A model generated the notes under the pieces. That model had not been told where the DNA came from. It did no database searches and saw only the letters and a program-made list of their open reading frames with translations. A stretch of DNA of 64,000 nt, taken from assembly GCA_964291635.2 (NCBI GenBank), contig OZ219905.1:806001-870000 (forward strand), in the 5' to 3' direction. The position numbers were made by a program, and so were the translations under genes. This DNA comes from JAPPHA01 sp964291635 (GTDB lineage Bacteria > Pseudomonadota > Alphaproteobacteria > Rhodobacterales > Rhodobacteraceae). This document shows, one piece after another, positions 26,832-34,022 of this stretch. Numbering within the stretch: position 1 is the first letter of the stretch; every line of letters starts with the position of its first letter.

Positions 26832-27228
26832 ATCCGAAGACCCTGGTTCACGGAAACGAAACCGGGCTGCCTGGCGGCACATGCGATCGGGGACGAGACT
26901 CGTTTGCGGAAAACCCGGCATGTTGAACCTGTCCGGCCAGCGTTGAACCCGGTGGAGTCGCGTCGAGAGTCGGCGTCATTGCGCTGGCCACCGGGAATCG
27001 CTCACGGGAATCTGGGCCGGGCCGACACTGTCCGGTCGACGGCACCTGACCTTCGTACCCGAGCCCCGCGACTACCCCGGCCTGCAGGATTTCATCGAGT
27101 TCATGGAACGGGTGGCTGGCTACGGATGCTGAAACAGTATCCGAAACGGGATGTGTCATCTCGTTTTTCGACCGCTCAGCAGGTCCCCGGTATCCGCTGA
27201 CTCGTCCGTCGGATCGGCCGGTATCGCA
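26832..27228. other. spacer with a probable gene remnant
   Basis: Roughly 400 bp between map and the desaturase. Most carries no recognisable gene. From 27013 to 27132 a plus-strand frame without a start codon reads like the end of a real protein (LTFVPEPRDYPGLQDFIEFMERVAGYGC then stop), so a decayed gene is likely. The family was not identified. Confidence 0.3.
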
Positions 27229-28290
27229 TTACTTCGCGCTGATCATGTCCCCGGGAAGCGGACGCTTGACGAAATAATCGGGGTCGGTCAGCTGCTTGCG
27301 AATGGCCGGGATCATCTCCGCATAGCAGGCCCAGACACTGGGATAAGACGGTGGGCATTGGTCCTTAATCGCCTCGTGCATCGCGGGAAGCCGATGAAAC
27401 GGCACCATCGGAAACATGTGGTGTTCAACGTGGTAGTTCATGTTCATGTACAGGAACCGGAAGACCCGATTGGTGTGGAACGTGCGGCAATTCTGGCGGT
27501 GATCCATGCAGTTTTCCTTCAGCCCCGCATGCTGCGTGATGTTGAAGAACTGCGGGAAAAACCCACCGTAGAAGCGAGGAGTCACCACCATGAGGATCGG
27601 AAGCCATGACTTCCAGATCACTGCTGCACAGACAGTTGCCACGAAGATCATCACATAAGCGCGCGAGTTCCATACCACCTTCCTGCGTTCCCCATCGGGA
27701 ATGAAATGCGCGCCGTCGCCTTTGATCCGGCCAAATGCATGCTTGACGATGTTTCTGATCTGTACCCAACCCGAAACAACAAAGAAGAAGTCGAGAAAGA
27801 GCTTGGCCACGTCAGCGGGCGCCATCACTGCAATCTCGGGATCGCGTCCGACATGAAGCGTATCGGTGTGGTGACGCGTATGGCTCCACCGCCAATAATA
27901 GGTTTCATGAAGCGTCATGAACCCGTTGAGCCAGTAGAGCGCGTCGTTGAGCCATTTGGTCCTGAACGGCGTGCCGTGACTCGTCTCGTGGGCCTGATGA
28001 TCCGACATCGAGTACATCACCCCGTAGAAGAGAAGAAACGGAACCGTCCACCATGTGCCCCATGTCAGCACAGCGCCGGTACCCGACCCGATCAGCAGAA
28101 CACCCCAGATGCCAAAGTGAATCGCGGCCTCCCTGTTCGTGCGCCGCATCAAGGCTTTCATCTGCTTTCTCGGAATCGTCGCCGAGAACCACTGGTCTTC
28201 GACCTCGTCTTCGAACTTGTCGTCTTTGAGCGAGCGAACGTTGTCGGCGTCGCCGACGAGCTCGTAACTTTTCGTAACCGTCTCAGTCAT
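27229..28290 (-). CDS. membrane fatty acid desaturase-like di-iron enzyme
   Basis: A 353-residue integral membrane protein of the fatty acid desaturase/hydroxylase superfamily. The three histidine boxes are in place: DHQAHETSH (residues 97-105), SHTRHH (136-141) and HVEHH near residue 300, with hydrophobic pairs around residues 55-95 and 215-245. It should introduce a double bond or hydroxyl into a lipid acyl chain using O2 and an electron donor; the substrate cannot be read from sequence. The ATG at 28290 has AGGAAA upstream, and a good sigma70-type promoter lies 53 bp before it. Confidence 0.9.
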   Translation of the reverse strand: MTETVTKSYELVGDADNVRSLKDDKFEDEVEDQWFSATIPRKQMKALMRRTNREAAIHFGIWGVLLIGSGTGAVLTWGTWWTVPFLLFYGVMYSMSDHQAHETSHGTPFRTKWLNDALYWLNGFMTLHETYYWRWSHTRHHTDTLHVGRDPEIAVMAPADVAKLFLDFFFVVSGWVQIRNIVKHAFGRIKGDGAHFIPDGERRKVVWNSRAYVMIFVATVCAAVIWKSWLPILMVVTPRFYGGFFPQFFNITQHAGLKENCMDHRQNCRTFHTNRVFRFLYMNMNYHVEHHMFPMVPFHRLPAMHEAIKDQCPPSYPSVWACYAEMIPAIRKQLTDPDYFVKRPLPGDMISAK

Positions 28291-28342
28291 GACACTGTTT
28301 CCTGAAGCCCGTTGCAAATCAGGGAGTGGCCCAAGTTGCGGA

Positions 28343-28371
28343 ATTATAGGAAGACGGACGACTGTCGTAAA
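28343..28371 (-). promoter_or_regulatory. promoter of the desaturase gene
   Basis: Minus-strand TTTACG (28371-28366), 17-bp spacer, then a perfect TATAAT (28348-28343). The predicted start leaves a leader of about 46 nt before the ATG at 28290. Confidence 0.6.
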
Positions 28372-28420
28372 CAACCCTAGGACTGGGCAACCACATACCC
28401 TTGAGAGGAATAACAGAATA

Positions 28421-29087
28421 TGTCTCTCGGTCTTGAGCAAGTGCGCCGAAAGGCGGGGTGACCATTCTTGAACTGGTGGCGAACGAGACGGCGGCGTTAT
28501 CTTCGTCCCAAGCCTCGATCGGATCGAGAGCATGGAGCCTCTGCCCGGAGATCGCGTTCGCGCAATCGTTGAGTGCGCGTTGACGACGACAAACGACCGG
28601 CTCGGGATCGATTCTCCCACCGAAGACGCTCGATCACGCAGCGACGAATGAAAGCCTTGCCCGTTCTTCGAAATTTCGCACGCTGTGAAGCGAATGGCTC
28701 GTGTACGAACACGGAGCGTCTACTGATTATTTCATCGTTCTTGAGGTACGCTGATTCAAACTTTGAGGATTTCATGGCGATGCGCGTTTGCAATGCAACG
28801 CGGAATCGTTCGGAACCCGCAGCCGTCCGCGTCGTCGTGGCTTTGCCAGTATGAGCCCAGGACTTTCCACGCCGCATCGAAGCGGTCTGACATCACCAAT
28901 GCCCGCAACGAGAGGGTTGCCTCGCCGCCTGACATGCTCAAGGCCATGCCCGACCCTTTCGCCGCTCCTTGACAAGAAGCTTGTTCGTCGCCTCCACGAC
29001 TCCGCTGCAAATCATCAGGTTCTCAGCCCTGTACGCGGCGGCGTTCATGCGTTCGCGATTGTTGATGAATTGGCCGACGACGCCTGA
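28421..29087. other. accessory spacer with transposase remnant
   Basis: Between the desaturase promoter and the first long repeat. The right half is the ISKra4 remnant listed separately. The left half (28421-28800) has only short overlapping frames on both strands with no recognisable product. Confidence 0.5.
28830..29087 (-). pseudogene. ISKra4-family transposase, C-terminal remnant
   Basis: Two overlapping minus-strand frames together spell the end of an ISKra4-type transposase: NNRERMNAAAYRAENLMICSG-VVEATNKLLVKER in one frame, then, after a frameshift near 28945-28960, MSGGEATLSLRALVMSDRFDAAW in the next. Family members read YRxxGLxIGSGVVEAxxKxLVxxRLKxSGMRWS-GGxAxLxLRxLxxSxRFDxAW here. 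There is no start, no upstream catalytic region and no inverted repeats, so the element is dead. It abuts the 177-bp repeat at 29088. Confidence 0.7.
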
Positions 29088-29264
29088 TGCCGGGAAAAGG
29101 ATTCCAGGCGCTCGTATGTTTCCGCCATGTTCGCCACGAACTCTTCTGACAGGTGCCCCGGAAAGAGATGGCCGGGTTCCTCGCGCAAGGCAACAAGACA
29201 GCTCTCGGGAAGCGGGGCGGGGCGATCGAAATCCATCCCTCCCGATGCATGGAACGGCACGCAT
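29088..29264 (-). repeat. 177-bp dispersed repeat R1, copy 1
   Basis: About 88% identical without gaps to 33657-33833. The minus strand of both copies encodes a similar peptide (ASGGMDFDRPA.LPESCLVA, REEPGHL.PGH.SEEFVANMA), so it may be a fragment of a duplicated gene rather than a noncoding repeat. Copy 1 runs directly into the ISKra4 remnant on one side and nearly into the 116-bp element on the other. Confidence 0.75.
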
Positions 29265-29267
29265 AAG

Positions 29268-29383
29268 TGTAGCGAGTCGAAATGATTGGAGTCGGTGAGT
29301 CGTTTCGTTGGAGTCGATTAGCAAAAAACGACCATAATGGTCCAAAAGCGCCACTTTGGACTCCAACTTTTCGACTCGCTACA
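29268..29383 (+). repeat. 116-bp inverted-repeat (MITE-like) element, copy 1
   Basis: Starts TGTAGCGAGTCGAA and ends with its inverse complement. Inside are spaced copies of TTGGAGTC and GAGTCG. Two further copies of exactly 116 bp lie at 30341 and 32189; this one is in the opposite orientation to them. No coding capacity and no clear target duplication. Confidence 0.85.
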
Positions 29384-29489
29384 TTTACGGGGACAAGCCG
29401 TGCGCGCCACAACATTTCTTGAATTTTCTTCCACTCCCACAAGGACACGGGGCGTTTCTACCGACTTTTCCGTTGCGGCGTATCGTCAT

Positions 29490-29954
29490 TCACGACGAAT
29501 GCCGGTCTTTTGGGGGAAGAAAATCAACTCTAGAGGTTGAGGGTATCCGAAAAGAAAAGCTCGTACTTCCTTGATACGAACTAACTGCAAAGTCTCCAAG
29601 TCCAATAATATCCATACCGATAAGAATTTGTTCATCACCGGTCAGTTTGGCTTCCGCTACTCTTCCGTTCGTTACACGCACGTTGTTCGGCAACCAAACA
29701 TCAACCAAATATGTCGGAACCATTTCCGAGCTGTTTACGCCGTGCATTCTCGTGACGCCGGTTTGCTTTAGGCCACACTCCTCCACGACACGCTTGGTGA
29801 TGACTGTAGCTGTCGCTCCGGTATCCCAGACCGCCAAATACATTGCTGGCTCTTGCTGCCCGACAGCCGCCGCCGTAATACCAACATCGTTGGCAAGAAC
29901 ATTTAAGAGGCTGTTGCTGTAGGTAGTGAAAGATAAAGGCGGAGTGTTAGGCAC
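29490..29954 (-). CDS. retropepsin-like aspartic protease
   Basis: A 154-residue protein with a clan AA aspartic protease core: the active-site motif LAVWDTGATATVI with catalytic Asp44, the flap-like segment following, and the second hydrophobic strand EQILIGMDIIGLGDFAVSS, typical of single-domain retropepsins that work as dimers. The start is a GTG at 29954 which overlaps the preceding small gene by 8 bp, so the two are coupled. This two-gene arrangement recurs in bacteria; substrate and function are unknown. It is bracketed by 116-bp elements (copies 1 and 2). Confidence 0.8.
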   Translation of the reverse strand: MPNTPPLSFTTYSNSLLNVLANDVGITAAAVGQQEPAMYLAVWDTGATATVITKRVVEECGLKQTGVTRMHGVNSSEMVPTYLVDVWLPNNVRVTNGRVAEAKLTGDEQILIGMDIIGLGDFAVSSYQGSTSFSFRIPSTSRVDFLPPKDRHSS

Positions 29955-30189
29955 GCGCCAACATTACTCTAGAACGAAACGTCTGAACCACACTATTCGG
30001 ATCGGCAGAGCAAGCCTGAACGAGAAAACTTCCCAATTCGTGTTCACGAACCGTTTCCCGAATCGCCTCCTCTTCATTGGCGTAAACGCCGATAACCTGT
30101 TGACCCTTTACTACCAGAACCTTGCCCTCATGTTTGGCAGCAAGCTCAGCTTGGTGTTCGAGATAGTAACGGAATTCATCTTCAAGCAT
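29947..30189 (-). CDS. small protein preceding the retropepsin gene
   Basis: An 80-residue soluble protein beginning MLEDEFRYYLEHQAELAAKHEGK and containing KVLVVKGQQVIGVYANEEEA, followed by REHELGSFLVQAC. This resembles the small DUF5678-like proteins found directly upstream of retropepsin-type proteases. The ATG at 30189 is preferred because the residues before it do not match the pattern; a longer start at 30255 is possible. It may be the substrate, inhibitor or partner of the protease, which is an inference from coupling alone. Confidence 0.7.
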   Translation of the reverse strand: MLEDEFRYYLEHQAELAAKHEGKVLVVKGQQVIGVYANEEEAIRETVREHELGSFLVQACSADPNSVVQTFRSRVMLARA

Positions 30190-30520
30190 AACACCATACC
30201 CGTTTCTCGCTAGGGATTGCCTAAGCGGTAGTTGGGCGACCCTGGTCTGGTTCAATCGGCGTTGTCTCGGCTTTTGCGTGTCTAGGTATTGTATGGCAGC
30301 GATTCAGGCCGTGGTCAATTACAGAAGAGGTCGGGCAAATTGTAGCGAGTCGAAATACTGGAGTCAAAAGCGTCGATTTTACACCAAATGTGTCGTTTTC
30401 TTCTATCTGACTCCAATGGTTCGACTCACCGACTCCAAACATTTCGACCCGCTACGGACGACTTTCCAGATCGGTAACTTCGGAACGAAGAGGAGCCGTT
30501 CACGGGCATACCATGTGCAG
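30190..30520. other. spacer containing 116-bp element copy 2
   Basis: 331 bp between the small retropepsin partner and the end of the gene at 30521. Apart from the 116-bp element at 30341-30456 I see no gene. The sequence is AT-richer than its surroundings and presumably contains the promoter of the protease pair. Confidence 0.5.
30341..30456 (-). repeat. 116-bp inverted-repeat (MITE-like) element, copy 2
   Basis: Exactly 116 bp, ending TGTAGCGAGTCGAA on one side and a diverged CGTAGCGGGTCGAA on the other (both read inward). Same orientation as copy 3. It lies upstream of the retropepsin pair and downstream of the tandem-duplicated gene. Confidence 0.85.
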
Positions 30521-31600
30521 TCACGCCGCTACGTTGTCTAGCTCGTACTTCTCGTAGGTAGTAGGCGCCCATCCCCGCAGGAAGGGGGTGTACATGCGAT
30601 CGAGCGGGAGAGCTTCGCGCTCCCCCTGGGGTATGCTGTCCAGCCATTCGGGAATGCCCGGCATGTCCGACGGTTCCGGGTCGTAGTAGAATGAGCCCAA
30701 CTCCGGCATGCCCGTGTAAGGCCAATGGGCGTCGTCACGCTTGAGCAGCCATATCCGCCAGCGATCATCAGTGTGAGTCTCTGCCAAGAATATCTCATCC
30801 GGAGAATTCTTGCAGCCGGCAAGGAGCGAAGGGACCAAATCTCCCCTGAATTCGAAGTGCACGAGAGCCGGATCGCCGCTTTCCAGCACCAGCATCGTTC
30901 GCGCCCCTTCTTCCTTGCAGGCCTGAAGCTTGGGACATTTCCTGGAGAACGTCTGTCGCAAGCTGTCTAGTCGCCGGCCATCCGGGTCGTCCTGAGGGAT
31001 GAACCGGAACTTGAGTGCGCCGGGCTTTTCCGGGATGAGCCGCGCGACCGGCCAGTGCAACAGTTGGAACTCGCAATCGAATCCGGTCGGCGTTCCCCGG
31101 ATCAAATCGTTTGCCAGGTGGGGATTGCGAACCGGAAGGACTGGAACCGGGTTCCGGTCGCGCAGACGCCGCTCGGAGGTGCGAATCCATTGCACCAGGC
31201 TGTTCAGGGCACGCGCCCGCCGGTCCCTTCCTCCGGGCAAGGAAACATCGATCCGGAACTGCAACTCGTAGTAGGCTGTCCCCGGGAAAAGGTCCGGGAC
31301 GTTCTTCCTGACATGCCGGACGATCCGGTTCGCGACGGTGACGGTTCCAATCTCGTTTGCGAAGGATTCGATCCGGGTGTGCTCGATTGCGTACTCCTGC
31401 GCACCGAGTTTCAGGCGGAGGTCAACGGGCGGATCGTCTTTGTCGGGATACCGGACGTCCGTGCGCGTCTCGTTTGCGAAGGATTCGATCCGGGTGTGCT
31501 CGATTGTGTACTCCTGCGCACCGAGTTTCAGGCGGAGGTCAACGGGCGGATCGTCCCCCTCTTTGTCGGGATCCCGGTGTTCGTGTCGTAAGTGTTCGAT
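30521..31600 (-). CDS. uncharacterised protein with internal 39-codon tandem duplication
   Basis: The frame is open from 31618 to the stop at 30521 (up to 365 residues). The N-terminal part reads LRLKLGAQEYTIEHTRIESF, then the same segment again 39 codons later, then VRHVRKNVPDLFPGTAYYEL and a C-terminal region with RWRIWLLKRDDAHWPYTG. It overlaps the trypsin gene end by more than 70 bp. No ATG, GTG or TTG exists in frame before a TTG at 31264, which would cut off the conserved-looking N-terminus, so translation may start at ATC 31600 or the true start may have been lost. Function is unknown; pairing with a trypsin-like protein hints at a protease-effector pair. Confidence 0.6.
   Translation of the reverse strand: MEHLRHEHRDPDKEGDDPPVDLRLKLGAQEYTIEHTRIESFANETRTDVRYPDKDDPPVDLRLKLGAQEYAIEHTRIESFANEIGTVTVANRIVRHVRKNVPDLFPGTAYYELQFRIDVSLPGGRDRRARALNSLVQWIRTSERRLRDRNPVPVLPVRNPHLANDLIRGTPTGFDCEFQLLHWPVARLIPEKPGALKFRFIPQDDPDGRRLDSLRQTFSRKCPKLQACKEEGARTMLVLESGDPALVHFEFRGDLVPSLLAGCKNSPDEIFLAETHTDDRWRIWLLKRDDAHWPYTGMPELGSFYYDPEPSDMPGIPEWLDSIPQGEREALPLDRMYTPFLRGWAPTTYEKYELDNVAA
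31351..31554 (-). repeat. in-frame tandem duplication inside the uncharacterised gene
   Basis: 87 bp at 31351-31437 recur at 31468-31554 with one mismatch, offset 117 bp (39 codons). The second copy carries 6 extra bases just after it (two codons, Glu-Gly). Near identity says the event is recent. Confidence 0.93.
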
Positions 31601-32175
31601 GTTTCGTTGCCGTGCTCGTCAAGGACTCTGTGTCGGTCGAAACGGTAGCCCGAAACGACCCCTATGACGGTTTGCCCTTCCTTGGTTCTCCGGCGCACTA
31701 CGGGTCCACCCGAGAATCCGACATTATTGTGGCCGTCAAGGAGAATCGGACCATCTTGCAGACCAAGTGCCGAAACAACAGCTTTCTTGACCAGCGGCTG
31801 AGGAAACCCTGCGTTAAGGTCCGTCTTTACATCCATGCCCAAGCCATAAGGGAAACCAAGAAAATAGACATCTTCGCTCAGTGTGACGCCCGCCGTTGTG
31901 TGATTCAGTCTGAGCGCCGCCCCAAAAATCTCTTGGGGGGCAAGCACTGTCACATCAATGTTTCCCTCGCCGTGCCCGACCGGTCTCACCCGCACAGGAC
32001 ACCAATTTTGTGCATGGAATATGTCCACTGTTTCGTCGGCTTGTATGGTTTGGACCACGTGCTTCGCAGTAATAAGATAGCGCTTGTTCTCGACATCAAT
32101 CGTGAAGCCGGTTCCGACACCATCCTGGTATCGGATTCTGAATGTTCTTTGTAGAATGTTTGACGTAACGCTCAC
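31528..32175 (-). CDS. trypsin-like serine protease
   Basis: A 215-residue chymotrypsin-fold protease domain. The triad is visible as His in ITAKHVVQ, Asp in GNIDVTVL and Ser in VGFSGGPVV, with the C-terminal barrel closing at VIGVVSGYR and the SNTYDTNTGI end seen in related proteins. There is no signal peptide, so it acts inside the cell, unlike the exported HtrA-like protein. The GTG start at 32175 has an excellent AGGAGGT ribosome-binding site that abuts the end of 116-bp element copy 3. The downstream gene overlaps it in another frame. Cytosolic trypsins with variable partners often belong to conflict or signalling systems. Confidence 0.85.
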   Translation of the reverse strand: MSVTSNILQRTFRIRYQDGVGTGFTIDVENKRYLITAKHVVQTIQADETVDIFHAQNWCPVRVRPVGHGEGNIDVTVLAPQEIFGAALRLNHTTAGVTLSEDVYFLGFPYGLGMDVKTDLNAGFPQPLVKKAVVSALGLQDGPILLDGHNNVGFSGGPVVRRRTKEGQTVIGVVSGYRFDRHRVLDEHGNETSNTYDTNTGIPTKRGTIRPLTSA

Positions 32176-32188
32176 CGCCGCGACCTCC

Positions 32189-32304
32189 TGTAGCGAGTCG
32201 AAATGCCGGCATCAAAGGGGTCGGTTTCTTACAAAATGAGGTGTTACTCGCAATCTGATTCCAACGAATCGACTCACTGATTCCAATCAATTCGACTCGC
32301 TACA
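32189..32304 (-). repeat. 116-bp inverted-repeat (MITE-like) element, copy 3
   Basis: Exactly 116 bp with matching TGTAGCGAGTCGAA termini. The end nearest the trypsin gene supplies the ACA that immediately precedes the AGGAGGT ribosome-binding site, so the element forms the 5' leader or promoter region of that gene. Confidence 0.87.
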
Positions 32305-32404
32305 GCAAGCCCTTGTCATACAACGTTTATCGGGAACTATCGCGGTAAATCAGAGTATCCACCCAAAGTCGCCACCTGACTCACCCATTTCGTTCCACTA
32401 CAAT

Positions 32405-32511
32405 AAGGAAGCCGATGGGGTGGCCCGAAAGGCCAGAATCGTGACTCAACCGAGCGGATAAACAGCAACAGGCGAACAGATACGGAATAACCTGCCCCGT
32501 ACCAGAAACGC
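32405..32511 (+). repeat. direct repeat R2, copy A (left of vapBC)
   Basis: About 107 bp sharing long blocks (CCAGAATCGTGACTCAACCG, AACAGCAACAGGC, AATAACCTGCCCC) with 33834-33962 in the same orientation. Confidence 0.75.
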
Positions 32512-32659
32512 GCCCTCCCCGCCCGCTTTCAATCGATACGCGAGGCCGATGTTCGCGCCCTGCCGCAGACGGGGACCGGCCCGGCTGGTCAGGAACATCG
32601 CCATCTGCTGGAACCGCCCCATGAACGAGCAACAGGCGCAACATTTCCTCTTTCAGGCA

Positions 32660-32680
32660 AATCCGGCGAATAGCCGGATT
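32660..32680 (-). terminator. hairpin downstream of vapC
   Basis: AATCCGGC and GCCGGATT form a perfect 8-bp stem with a 5-base loop, 41 bp after the vapC stop. There is no strong T-tract, so termination is only likely. Confidence 0.45.
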
Positions 32681-32720
32681 CCCCGTGGAACTTCGCGGAT
32701 CCTTGTGCAGGGGAACCCGT

Positions 32721-33167
32721 TCATCGACCACCAATTGCGCCAGTCTCTGCATTCGCCTCCCATGGGTTGATGACCTCAACATCCGCCGCCTCGAACGGGG
32801 AGACATCACGTGTGGCAACGGCGGCGTTGCGATGGATGGCGATCGCCGCGATCAAGCCGTCCTGAAAGCCGATGGCGCATCCTCGGCGGCGCGCAACGGA
32901 CAGGACATCACCAAACAGAAGCGAAGCGCCAAGATCAAATGGGAACAACCGGCCAGAGAACAGGTCGACGGTATCCTTCAGTCTGCGCTCAAGACCGTCA
33001 CGACGTTTACCTGCGTCCAGCTTGTGAACCCCTGCGCTGATTTCCGCAATGGTGACCGTTGTCAGATACAAGGCATCCTCGGCTTGCCGGTCGAGCCATG
33101 CGAGAACTGACGGCGAGGAGTTCGGCTTCGCCACTTCGGAAATGACATTCGTGTCGAGAATGATCAT
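32721..33167 (-). CDS. vapC: PIN-domain ribonuclease toxin (VapC/FitB type)
   Basis: A 148-residue PIN-domain toxin. Acidic active-site residues are at Asp5 (MIILDTNVISE), Glu in VTIAEISAG, Asp in GFQDGLIAA and Asp in VATRDVSPFEAA. VapC/FitB toxins cut tRNA or rRNA when released from their antitoxin. The ATG at 33167 overlaps the antitoxin stop (ATGA). The module sits between direct repeats R2. Confidence 0.95.
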   Translation of the reverse strand: MIILDTNVISEVAKPNSSPSVLAWLDRQAEDALYLTTVTIAEISAGVHKLDAGKRRDGLERRLKDTVDLFSGRLFPFDLGASLLFGDVLSVARRRGCAIGFQDGLIAAIAIHRNAAVATRDVSPFEAADVEVINPWEANAETGAIGGR

Positions 33168-33403
33168 TCCAGGTCCACCGGTTCGTAAGGCGTTTGGTCC
33201 CGCGTCAGATCGACATCCAGGAGATCAGCTCCATCCCAAAGAGCCGCCATGCGGGTCCCAAGACCAGTACGCGATTCCGGCACCAAGGTTCCTTCGAGAA
33301 TCTCACGGGCCAGGGACTCTGCGCTGCGGTTCTGCTGTCGGGCGCGCGCCTTCAATGCGCGGTGGGCTTCCGAAGCCAGTTGACGGACCAGGATCTGCGG
33401 CAT
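33164..33403 (-). CDS. vapB: FitA/VapB-type ribbon-helix-helix antitoxin
   Basis: A 79-residue antitoxin. The N-terminal ribbon-helix-helix (MPQILVRQLASEAHRALKAR, then SAESLAREILE) matches FitA-like proteins, and the acidic C-terminus (residues about 60-79) would wrap the toxin. The ATG at 33403 follows AGGAGGAAAA; the open frame upstream is not homologous. A promoter is visible 23 bp upstream, containing a TGATATCA palindrome suited to autoregulation. Confidence 0.92.
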   Translation of the reverse strand: MPQILVRQLASEAHRALKARARQQNRSAESLAREILEGTLVPESRTGLGTRMAALWDGADLLDVDLTRDQTPYEPVDLE

Positions 33404-33425
33404 GTTTTCCTCCTGCGATGACCAG

Positions 33426-33454
33426 ATGATATCACAAACCAAATCTGATAGCAA
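33426..33454 (-). promoter_or_regulatory. vapBC promoter with palindromic operator candidate
   Basis: Minus-strand TTGCTA (33454-33449), 17-bp spacer, TATCAT (33431-33426). TGATATCA at 33427-33434 overlaps the -10 box and may be the antitoxin operator. Confidence 0.6.
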
Positions 33455-33656
33455 TGCCTGAGGCGACGAGGGGTGCACGACAGAATTGTGCGAATCGTCC
33501 GAGCGGCCTGCTGCGGCTGAATTGTTGCCTTCCTGTCTGGATCAGTAATGCTACCAGTTGCCGCCCCCGGCTTCCGGGCCGCCGTCTCAACCCCACGGAG
33601 ATAATCATGCTTGACATCGATGAAGCGAAAAGCTCCAGGGACAAAGCACGGGCCCG

Positions 33657-33833
33657 TGCCGGGAAAAGGCCTCCAGGCGCTCGTGTGTTCCCGCCATGTT
33701 CGCCACGAACTCTTCTGACGGATGCCCCGGATAGAGATGGCCGGGTTCCTCGCGCAAGGCAACAAGACAGCTCTCGGGAAGTGTCGCGGGGCGATCGAAA
33801 TCCATCCCTCCAGATGCATGGAACGGCACGCAT
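33657..33833 (-). repeat. 177-bp dispersed repeat R1, copy 2
   Basis: Gapless match of about 88% to 29088-29264, with the same potential minus-strand peptide. It is directly followed by R2 copy B on the plus strand. Confidence 0.75.
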
Positions 33834-33962
33834 GAGGAAGCCGACGGGGCGGCCTGAAATGCCAGAATCGTGACTCAACCGATCAGACTAACAGCAACAG
33901 GCAAACATATAGCGAATGAAAGCTGAACAGAAAGGGAATAACCTGCCCCATATCAGAAATGC
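33834..33962 (+). repeat. direct repeat R2, copy B (right of vapBC)
   Basis: Matches 32405-32511 in the same orientation, with an extra stretch of about 20 bp in the middle. The two copies bracket the toxin-antitoxin genes. Confidence 0.75.
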
Positions 33963-34022
33963 ACCCGATCTTGAGACCTGAGTCCAGACTGAGACAGCTT
34001 GCCTTCGATTTGCTGACAAGAC

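Larger units (their letters stand above)
32176..32720. other. spacer with 116-bp element, repeat R2 and a hairpin
   Basis: 545 bp between the trypsin start and the vapC stop. It holds 116-bp element copy 3 (32189-32304), repeat R2 copy A (32405-32511) and a hairpin at 32660-32680. No gene is recognised in the rest. Confidence 0.5.
33455..34022. other. spacer with repeats R1 and R2
   Basis: About 570 bp between the vapBC promoter and the phosphoesterase stop. It is largely occupied by R1 copy 2 (33657-33833) and R2 copy B (33834-33962), which touch each other. No intact gene is seen. Confidence 0.5.

Noticed and set aside
29268..32304. Integron attC sites as an explanation for the 116-bp elements
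   Set aside because: The ends are TGTAGCGAGTCGAA rather than RYYYAAC/GTTRRRY, and no integrase is present.
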